Shown: positions 36,299 to 41,794 of the stretch, in pieces
How the letters are laid out: the number at the start of each line of letters is the position of its first letter
Numbering within the stretch: the first letter of the stretch is position 1
Source of the DNA: Bacillus niameyensis
GTDB lineage: Bacteria; Bacillota; Bacilli; Bacillales; Bacillaceae_C
Assembly (NCBI RefSeq): GCF_001375535.1
Contig: NZ_LN831197.1
Span: 1,043,752 to 1,107,751, forward strand
Length of the DNA: 64,000 nucleotides
Direction: 5' to 3'
Notes under the pieces: generated by a model
What the model was told of the DNA's origin: nothing
The model's database searches: none
What the model saw: only the letters and a program-made list of their open reading frames with translations
Translations under genes and position numbers: made by a program

Positions 36299-37424
36299 CG
36301 AGAAACACATCCTTTTCAGTTATAGGTTGTTCTTCTTGATTAACTTCTTTCGCTTCTTTAGAGACCATAAATAGATTTAGTAATCTTTTAGCTTCATCCT
36401 GCTTCAAATATGGGGCTTGAAGTTCATATAGTTTATCACTGTTCATAATAAACCTTCCGCTTGTTTCTATCTTCTCTGCGTTGGGTGTATTAACGATTCT
36501 TGCTTCCACCTTATCCCTCAACTTAAATCCCATGCTAACGGTCAAATTAGCCCTAATAGTCGTGTCTAATACTTGAGCATTTGGACGTTGCATAGACAAA
36601 ATAGCAAACACTCCAAGAGTTCTTCCGATGGCCACAATTTCAGTTAGTATATCCATGATTCCTTCATCCTTCCTTAACATGACAAACTCATCTATACAGA
36701 CAACAATATAAGGACGTTTATGCTCTACTGGAACATTATCAATGTGGTCAACCTCAAATACTTCGGTTAGATCACTTCTCTCGTCTAATTCTTGTTTTAT
36801 ATGTCCAAGCATCCTCTTTATTTCTCTAGGACTACTGAGCACGCATTGGACATGCTCCACCTTGCGGAATATATGAAACTCTGATTTCTTGCAATCTGCA
36901 AGGTACAATTCCAATTCCGATGGTTTCTTTGTTTTAATTAAGGTGGTTAATATGGAACGTAACTGAGTAGATTTACCTGAACCAGTTTCACCCGCTATTA
37001 AAATATGAGGTTGTTTTAGCAGATCAAATGATACATATTTTCCGTAACGGTCCAATCCTGCAATAATTCCCAAACGATGTTCTTTTAGGCTTTCTTTGAA
37101 TTCTTCGAAGTTATAGGTTAGCTCAGAAGTCATAGCTTGCTGATAAACAGTTAGGACATACTTTTTAAATTCCCCTTCAAGCTCAATTGATTTACCAAAG
37201 TGCTGCAAGAACACAAAATAGTTCTCTTTTAATAATTTGGGGTTTAATCCATTAGGTAAAGTAAATACGTATTCTAATATTTCATTACTAATCTTTAATG
37301 AATGGATTTTAGGAAATACCTTTCTTATTGTTCCATCTGACATTTTGTAATTTAGATGTATCTTTCCTGATCTGAAGGTGTCGATTAACTTTTTTCTAGC
37401 TTTCAATTTATCCCAGAAACTCAT
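36288..37424 (-). CDS. FtsK/SpoIIIE-like DNA translocase
   Basis: About 378 residues: an N-terminal ~130-residue domain of unknown type, then the FtsK ATPase core. Walker A is HILIAGETGSGKSTQLRSIL, Walker B IVVCIDEFVML, with the sensor stretch AILSMQRPNAQVLDTTIRANL. It lacks FtsK's TM domain and gamma domain. The start at 37424 overlaps the stop of the preceding membrane protein (ATGA), hinting that the 65-residue protein may be its membrane partner. Such ATPases drive DNA in conjugative elements (YdcQ-like) and occur in some Bacillus phages. Confidence 0.88.
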   Translation of the reverse strand: MSFWDKLKARKKLIDTFRSGKIHLNYKMSDGTIRKVFPKIHSLKISNEILEYVFTLPNGLNPKLLKENYFVFLQHFGKSIELEGEFKKYVLTVYQQAMTSELTYNFEEFKESLKEHRLGIIAGLDRYGKYVSFDLLKQPHILIAGETGSGKSTQLRSILTTLIKTKKPSELELYLADCKKSEFHIFRKVEHVQCVLSSPREIKRMLGHIKQELDERSDLTEVFEVDHIDNVPVEHKRPYIVVCIDEFVMLRKDEGIMDILTEIVAIGRTLGVFAILSMQRPNAQVLDTTIRANLTVSMGFKLRDKVEARIVNTPNAEKIETSGRFIMNSDKLYELQAPYLKQDEAKRLLNLFMVSKEAKEVNQEEQPITEKDVFLDVN

Positions 37425-37618
37425 AGTAACCACTTCAGCAATAAATTTGTTTCAATGAAATAAATCCCAGTTGCATAACCAGCGAAAGGCAAAATTAGTC
37501 TAACGATAGTTCCCAACCAAGGGAATCCATATTCTTCAGCAAGCTTATCGAGCATGGCTACACCTATAATCGATGCTCCACCAATTAACATAATTGGTTC
37601 AAATAGCATTTTTTTCAT
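37421..37618 (-). CDS. Small two-helix membrane protein
   Basis: A 65-residue protein with hydrophobic segments at about 8-24 and 35-58 (GTIVRLILPFAGYATGIYFIE). No family recognised. It is the first gene of the minus-strand trio ahead of the FtsK-like ATPase, with a 4-nt overlap; a membrane anchor for the translocase is an inference. Confidence 0.65.
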   Translation of the reverse strand: MKKMLFEPIMLIGGASIIGVAMLDKLAEEYGFPWLGTIVRLILPFAGYATGIYFIETNLLLKWLL

Positions 37619-37943
37619 TCCTTTCCCTTTTTTAAATCGGTTCCCCTCCCTTTCGCCCTTTCCCTCCCCTCCTCAATCGTTCGCTTCGCTCTCTCTTAAC
37701 AGGTTTTTACTTTCTTATCAATTCAATCTTTCTCCTTGTACAAGTGCACTTTTCTAAATGAGTAGATACTGTTACGAAAGTGCATTTTAAAACATTTGAA
37801 TTCGTTACGATATTGTTTTTCAACTGTTTTGCTATCGTGATAATAGCCTATGCACACGCATCAATTTAATTGCTTGTACTCAATAATTTAATTTTGGAAA
37901 GGGAATAATTAAATAATCACGAATATGTACTTAGGTGATGAAT
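37619..37943. other. Divergent control region of the FtsK module and an XRE gene
   Basis: 325 nt between divergent phage transcripts. It contains two direct copies of AAGTGCA(C/T)TTT (37742 and 37778) 36 bp apart, likely operator sites. Nothing else was recognised. Confidence 0.5.
37742..37788. promoter_or_regulatory. Putative operator: direct repeats AAGTGCAYTTT
   Basis: Two 11-nt near-identical sites start 36 bp apart in the divergent gap upstream of the XRE gene at 37944. AAGTGCACTT is itself palindromic, as expected for a dimeric HTH repressor. Confidence 0.4.
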
Positions 37944-38198
37944 ATGTTAATTAAGTTGAGAAGTAATATTGGTGAGTTGATATCGGAAAGTGGTTTGCAA
38001 AAAAAGTTTATTGCCGGAAAATTAAAAGTTAGTGTTGCCCAGCTCAGAAATTATGAAACGGGGCATAGTCTTATTCCCTTTGATAAAGCGTATGTGTTAG
38101 AGGATCTTCTGAAAAGTAGACTTGACTGCAGCATTACCGATTTTTACGAAAGGATTGATCAGGATGATCAAGCAAGTGAAAATAATATTTCTGGATAA
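37944..38198 (+). CDS. XRE-family HTH regulator
   Basis: An 84-residue protein with a Cro/C1-type helix-turn-helix: GLQKKFIAGKLKVSVAQLRNYETGHSLIPFDKAYVLEDLL at about 18-58. AGGTGATG lies ahead of ATG 37944; the GTG at 37935 is less likely. It is transcribed opposite to the FtsK module and overlaps the next gene by 35 nt. It probably represses one of the flanking phage transcripts. Confidence 0.8.
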   Translation: MLIKLRSNIGELISESGLQKKFIAGKLKVSVAQLRNYETGHSLIPFDKAYVLEDLLKSRLDCSITDFYERIDQDDQASENNISG

Positions 38199-38427
38199 AG
38201 ACGGAGGTTCGTTTTTGATTTATGTAGATGTGGAGGTTAAGTATAATCAGGATCCAATAATGAGTGTATATAAGGTAGTTAATCGAAAGAGGTACGAATT
38301 TCCCGATGTTGCAGGTATTCAGGAGGTAACTGTGGATGGTGTGGATATTACAGACAAGATCAAAGAAATTGATAAGGATTACCATTTGAAAATGATTAAG
38401 AAAATGGATGATATTCTTCCGTTTTGA
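38164..38427 (+). CDS. Unrecognised small phage protein
   Basis: An 87-residue protein from ATG 38164 (AAAGGA 9 nt upstream), overlapping the XRE gene in another frame. It has alternating hydrophobic/charged beta-like stretches (VKIIFLDKDGGSFLIYVDVEV, RYEFPDVAGIQEVTVDGVDITD) and a basic helical C terminus. No family recognised. The overlap and the terminator right behind it support expression with the regulator. Confidence 0.6.
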   Translation: MIKQVKIIFLDKDGGSFLIYVDVEVKYNQDPIMSVYKVVNRKRYEFPDVAGIQEVTVDGVDITDKIKEIDKDYHLKMIKKMDDILPF

Positions 38428-38429
38428 TA

Positions 38430-38459
38430 AAAGCCCCCACATAGTGAGGGCTCTTTTTA
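38430..38459. terminator. Bidirectional terminator (XRE unit / endolysin)
   Basis: AGCCC / GGGCT arms with CACATAGTGA between them and T(5) on the plus strand lie between the convergent XRE unit and endolysin gene. Confidence 0.7.
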
Positions 38460-39353
38460 TTATCCACGTAACTTTTTAAGCAATTGCGAATTCTGTGTAG
38501 CAGTTCCTCGGTAATTTTTAATTCCGTGTTTTGCTGCTAATTTTTTTCGGTTGGCATAGGATGAAACTACTTTGATCGATTTTAGGTAATCTACAATAGA
38601 ATTAGTCTTCTGATCACCTTTAGGCTTCGGATTGGCTGGCTCCTCAACCTTAGGAGCAGATCCGCCCTTCATCTTATTTAATAGTTCAATGTTTTGAGCT
38701 GCAGTACCCTTATAGTTTTTAACGCCATACTGTGTTGCAAGCTTTTTACGATTAGAAAAAGATGAATCGATTTTCTTACTGTTTAGATAGTCAACAATAG
38801 AATTACCTTTATATTCTGTCGCTGTTTTTGACGGCTTATTTTCCTCTTTAGGTTTGGACACTTCTTTCGCAACTTCTACCGCGCCAATACCTCCGATGAA
38901 ATGCGCCCACCCTGTGAGTAATTTATGCGGACAATTTTTGCCTGACCAGTGTTTATGGGTCAATATGTTACCTTTCGGGATGTTGTGATCTTTTATTAAC
39001 TTTGAAATAAGCCATTGCGCGTTTTTAACAGCTTGCTCGAAATTGCCATCGCTATTTTCGCAGATTTCAATTCCGATAGATTGGCGATTGCCCGCGCCAT
39101 TACCATCGCCTGCGTGCCATCCATTTTCATTTAATGGTAAATGCTGATAGATTTCCTTGTCATCGACTGTAAAGTGCCAGCTTGCTGTACGTCCACCTGC
39201 CCCGTTAAGTAAGTATCTTGCATGCATTTCAGCATTAGCTCCCTTCGAAGCATTTGCCGTGTTGTGTACCGTGATATATTTCGGAGTCATCGCGTATCCT
39301 GGACGTTGTCTCGTTTGTGATTTCGGAATAATTTTCTGTATGATTTTAGGCAT
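38460..39353 (-). CDS. Phage endolysin: N-acetylmuramoyl-L-alanine amidase
   Basis: A 297-residue lysin. The amidase_2 domain (about 1-140) has zinc-ligand histidines in YITVHNTANASKG and LTHKHWSGKNCPHKLL, plus GNGAGNRQSIGIEICENSDG. Two tandem C-terminal wall-binding repeats of about 46 residues follow: SIVDYLNSKKIDSSFSNRKKLA (about 180) and SIVDYLKSIKVVSSYANRKKLA (about 250), as in XlyA/CwlA-type lysins. It cleaves the MurNAc-L-Ala bond at lysis. AAGGAGG precedes ATG 39353. It is downstream of the holin. Confidence 0.94.
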   Translation of the reverse strand: MPKIIQKIIPKSQTRQRPGYAMTPKYITVHNTANASKGANAEMHARYLLNGAGGRTASWHFTVDDKEIYQHLPLNENGWHAGDGNGAGNRQSIGIEICENSDGNFEQAVKNAQWLISKLIKDHNIPKGNILTHKHWSGKNCPHKLLTGWAHFIGGIGAVEVAKEVSKPKEENKPSKTATEYKGNSIVDYLNSKKIDSSFSNRKKLATQYGVKNYKGTAAQNIELLNKMKGGSAPKVEEPANPKPKGDQKTNSIVDYLKSIKVVSSYANRKKLAAKHGIKNYRGTATQNSQLLKKLRG

Positions 39354-39393
39354 GATTATTTTCCTCCTTTTAAATTAGAAAAAGAGCAACGAT

Positions 39394-39789
39394 TTACTCG
39401 TTACTCCCCTTTTTATTAAGTGTTTCTACAGCTTTTTTAAGTACATCAGGAATTGGTAAGTTTGTTTTTCCGACTGTTTCCAAGATACTTAGTAGTTCAT
39501 TGGCTAAATAAAAGAAGATAACCGCATCTCGAATGAAGTGGTTATCTCCCATGATTGTATCAATTGCATGTGCTACAGCGACAAGCAACAAAATAAGTAC
39601 TTTTCTAGCAATACCTTTAAATCCAATTTTGCTACTTAGCTGACCTAGATAAGCTGCTACCGTCACCCCCATAACATAATCAATAACGTTGAATACAACT
39701 AGAATCTGTATCAATGGCGACCACCCTCCAAATAAAAATGAGGCAGCGGCCCCGAAAAATGCAACGATGAATTTCAAAATGTTTTCCAT
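39394..39789 (-). CDS. Phage holin (toxin-secretion/lysis holin family)
   Basis: A 131-residue holin of the Cp-1/TcdE-related class. Hydrophobic helices lie at about 8-38 (FIVAFFGAAASFLFGGWSPLIQILVVFNVIDYVMG), 60-78 and 88-103; a charged tail ends KKAVETLNKKGSNE. It makes the membrane lesion that releases the amidase. A terminator separates it from sinI upstream, so it needs read-through or its own promoter. Confidence 0.9.
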   Translation of the reverse strand: MENILKFIVAFFGAAASFLFGGWSPLIQILVVFNVIDYVMGVTVAAYLGQLSSKIGFKGIARKVLILLLVAVAHAIDTIMGDNHFIRDAVIFFYLANELLSILETVGKTNLPIPDVLKKAVETLNKKGSNE

Positions 39790-39810
39790 GATATCCTCCT
39801 TTTTAAAAAC

Positions 39811-39838
39811 TAAAAGAGCACCTCATAGTGAGATGCTC
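39811..39838 (-). terminator. Terminator after sinI
   Basis: The arms GAGCATCTCA / TGAGGTGCTC (minus strand, one G-U pair) with a 3-nt loop are followed by TTTTAGTTTTT. It lies 3 nt after the sinI stop and ahead of the holin, which makes riboswitch-sinI a self-contained unit. Confidence 0.82.
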
Positions 39839-39840
39839 CG

Positions 39841-39966
39841 TTAAAACATTATTTTTTTGTCACTTCTTAAAAATTCTCTAATCATTTCGGTGGGTATCCC
39901 CATGGCTAACGCTTCTTTTATTAGCTCAACCCATTCTTTATCCAATTCCTTTTTACTATTAATCAC
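39841..39966 (-). CDS. sinI: SinI-type anti-repressor carried by the prophage
   Basis: A 41-residue protein, translated by hand: VINSKKELDKEWVELIKEAL then AMGIPTEMIREFLRSDKKIMF. The first helix ELDKEWVEL(I)KEA and IP.E.IR.FL match the SinI dimerisation domain, which in B. subtilis binds SinR through the same helices and lifts repression of biofilm genes. GTG start, with AGGAGG 6 nt upstream. The leader is a c-di-GMP riboswitch and a terminator follows. The target may be host SinR or a phage repressor. It is not near sinR here, and no SinR-like C-terminal domain is seen on the prophage's XRE proteins. Confidence 0.88.
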   Translation of the reverse strand: MINSKKELDKEWVELIKEALAMGIPTEMIREFLRSDKKIMF

Positions 39967-39975
39967 CGCAAACCT

Positions 39976-39998
39976 CCTAAAATAGCATGTATTTTAGG
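39976..39998 (-). promoter_or_regulatory. SD-sequestering hairpin (expression platform)
   Basis: CCTAAAATA / TATTTTAGG, a perfect 9-bp stem with a 5-nt loop. The 3' arm contains the first AGG of the sinI Shine-Dalgarno site AGGAGG. The 5' CCT (39998-39996) also belongs to the last strand of the upstream aptamer, so aptamer and hairpin should be mutually exclusive. Confidence 0.7.
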
Positions 39999-40072
39999 TA
40001 GCTCAGCCATCATAGTTTTATAACCTTAGACCTGTAGCTTTGCGTCTCAACCTTTCGATTGATTTGCCTTTT
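39991..40072 (-). ncRNA. Cyclic di-GMP-I (GEMM) riboswitch upstream of sinI
   Basis: On the minus strand the leader contains, in order and spacing, the GEMM-I invariants: AGGCAAATC, a CAATC-GAAA-GGTTG tetraloop hairpin, GAGACGCAAAGC, then GGTCTAAGG ... CTATGATGGC (the 11-nt GAAA-receptor halves) and GAGCTACCT closing the structure. This matches the Vc2-type c-di-GMP aptamer nearly base for base in the core. Bound ligand should hold the closing strand and free the sinI ribosome site, predicting an ON switch; that polarity is inference. P1 looks weak (AGG/CCT plus mismatches). Confidence 0.9.
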
Positions 40073-40132
40073 TCTAGGTTATATTAATGATTCGACACAA
40101 AAGGAGGGAACCCTTCTTCTTACCTATAAAAT

Positions 40133-40155
40133 AAGCACCTCCAAATGAGATGCTT
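40133..40155 (-). terminator. Weak terminator after the 60-residue phage gene
   Basis: AAGCATCT / AGGTGCTT (one G-U pair) with a 7-nt loop on the minus strand, followed by ATTTTAT. It nearly copies the hairpin behind sinI (GAGCATCT.../...AGGTGCTC). Confidence 0.55.
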
Positions 40156-40337
40156 CAATTATTTTCATAGATGTTAATAATGTCGATTTGGTCAGCATTT
40201 AAAACTATCTGATCTTCGGTAATTAAAAATTTCCCACCGTTGATCTCTACAGGCATGACCATTTTAAGATTAGTATCTGTCTCAATCTCCACAGGTCGCC
40301 CGTTTTTAAACAAGACGAATACTGAGTATTTTTTCAC
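40155..40337 (-). CDS. Small phage protein of unknown function
   Basis: A 60-residue protein (VKKYSVFVLFKNGRPVEIETDT ... ITEDQIVLNADQIDIINIYENN) that looks like a small beta-barrel or beta-sheet protein. GTG start with a strong GGAGGGGGAGGG site. No family recognised. It lies between the tyrosine recombinase and the riboswitch-sinI unit and ends in its own weak terminator. Confidence 0.65.
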   Translation of the reverse strand: MKKYSVFVLFKNGRPVEIETDTNLKMVMPVEINGGKFLITEDQIVLNADQIDIINIYENN

Positions 40338-40406
40338 AGATCCCTCCCCCTCCTTAATACCTATATACGATATTGAGAAGGGAATTCCTTCTAAAATAAG
40401 AATTCT

Positions 40407-41411
40407 TTACTGGGCATGATACCTTTTATGAGCTTGTCTTTTTCTTTCCTCTGATACGTGAGCATAAATTAAAGTAGTGCTAGGATTTTTGTGTCCTAAA
40501 ATGTGTTGCACGTCGGCTAATTCTGCTCCATTCTCCATCATTAGTGATGCTTTTGTATGCCTAAATGTATGAGGAGTTAGCTTTTTAGACAGTTTCGCTC
40601 TGTTTTCAATTTTATCAATAGCTCTCTGAATACTCCTGCCTGTTAATTGATTGAACGGCCTTCTTTCCCTGATAAATACATAATCGCTATCACCTTCAAG
40701 TGGTTCTTTTCGAGTGTTTAGATAATTGTTTAGATGGTGGAGAGCCTTGAAAGTTAAGTAAACCCTTCGTTCCTCATCTCCTTTCCCAATTATGGTTGCA
40801 CTTTTATCTTGGTAATTAATGTCGCTAATCTTCATATTAGCGATTTCAGATAACCTACAACCCGTTGAATATAAAACTTCAACTAAAGCCCGTTCCCTAT
40901 ATGTTTCACACGATTCTCTAACCATTTCCAACTCATCTACAGTTAAAGCCTTCAAAAGACGTTTTGGCTTTTTAGGTGATTTTATTTTAGAAGATGGGTT
41001 TCTTAGTAATAACTCTTCTTCAACTAGCCATCCGAAAAAACTTTTTATAACCGACAGTTTCCTATCAACTGTACCAGGTTGCCATTTTTTATTTGATGCA
41101 AGGTAAGCTCGGATATCGGAAGTGGTTATCTGGACTACTCCTTTTTTAACAAACTTACAGAACAGCCTTAGCTCAAGCATATACCCTTCCAAAGTTAATC
41201 CACTTAATCCTTCTATTTGTTTAGCTGACAAAAACATATCGACTTTTTCTGATGTGTCATCTTCGATGTCTAATTCTGTTTTTCTTTTAATTTCATAATT
41301 GCTAAGGACTTCTTCAAGTCTATGCATCAATTTAACTTCGTCTATGTCAGGGGCAACAATGCTGGTTACAACATTCAAGTCCATCATGAGTCTTGCTACA
41401 TCATTGATCAT
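40407..41411 (-). CDS. Tyrosine recombinase/integrase (XerC/D-like)
   Basis: A 334-residue recombinase with an extra ~55-residue N terminus. A core-binding domain follows at about 55-145 (GLTLEGYMLELRLFCKFVKK), then the catalytic domain from about 150. All active-site residues are visible: Arg in YSTGCRLSEIANMK, Lys in IGKGDEERRVYL, His-x-x-Arg in TPHTFRHTKAS, His in LGHKNPSTT and the nucleophile Tyr in LIYAHV. ATG 41411 follows GAGGAGG. It is divergent from an XRE gene. It is the best candidate for the prophage integrase, although it sits about 5 kb inside the left edge. Confidence 0.92.
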   Translation of the reverse strand: MINDVARLMMDLNVVTSIVAPDIDEVKLMHRLEEVLSNYEIKRKTELDIEDDTSEKVDMFLSAKQIEGLSGLTLEGYMLELRLFCKFVKKGVVQITTSDIRAYLASNKKWQPGTVDRKLSVIKSFFGWLVEEELLLRNPSSKIKSPKKPKRLLKALTVDELEMVRESCETYRERALVEVLYSTGCRLSEIANMKISDINYQDKSATIIGKGDEERRVYLTFKALHHLNNYLNTRKEPLEGDSDYVFIRERRPFNQLTGRSIQRAIDKIENRAKLSKKLTPHTFRHTKASLMMENGAELADVQHILGHKNPSTTLIYAHVSEERKRQAHKRYHAQ

Positions 41412-41430
41412 AGTGATATCCTCCTCAACT

Positions 41431-41500
41431 GTTACGTTTTACGTTACAAATAATATAACATGTTACATTTAACGTGTCAACGTGTTATATTAAACGTAAC
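41431..41500. promoter_or_regulatory. Operator array between recombinase and XRE gene
   Basis: GTTACGTTTTACGTTACAAA, then GTTACATTTAACGTG and CGTGTTATATTAAACGTAAC. The element GTTACRTTTWA occurs in both orientations at least three times, with CGTG...CACG symmetry between the last two. This fits a repressor-operator cluster controlling both divergent genes. Confidence 0.7.
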
Positions 41501-41518
41501 AAAAAAGGAGTTGATATT

Positions 41519-41734
41519 TTGTACATACATATAAAACTCAATGAAATACTTGAAGATAAAAAGCTTTCCCATCGCGAATTTTCGAGGATGACAGGAATCA
41601 GACATCCTTCTATTAGTGAAATGTGTAATAACCAAACGAAGAGGATTCCTTTAGAAAACCTCGCGAAAATATGTGAAATTCTAGATTGTGAAATAACTGA
41701 TGTCTTGGAACTAAGAAAAGAGCAGCCAAAATAA
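41519..41734 (+). CDS. XRE/Cro-type regulator divergent from recombinase
   Basis: A 71-residue protein consisting almost only of a Cro-like HTH: KLNEILEDKKLSHREFSRMTGIRHPSISEMCNNQTKRIPLENLAKICEILDCEITDVLEL, resembling small YozG-type regulators. I start at TTG 41519 (AAGGAG, 8 nt spacing) rather than the frame's first codon at 41474. The operator cluster in front suggests auto- and cross-control of the recombinase. It is monocistronic with its own terminator. Confidence 0.85.
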   Translation: MYIHIKLNEILEDKKLSHREFSRMTGIRHPSISEMCNNQTKRIPLENLAKICEILDCEITDVLELRKEQPK

Positions 41735-41753
41735 AAATGGTTGCTCTTTTTTT
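41716..41753 (+). terminator. Terminator of the XRE gene
   Basis: The arms AAAAGAGCAGCCA / TGGTTGCTCTTTT (one G-U pair) flank a 9-nt loop and are followed by seven T. It overlaps the XRE stop codon. Confidence 0.85.
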
Positions 41754-41794
41754 ACTGCTGTTTTAAATATTCACTACGTCGCAAAAGAGTCCAA

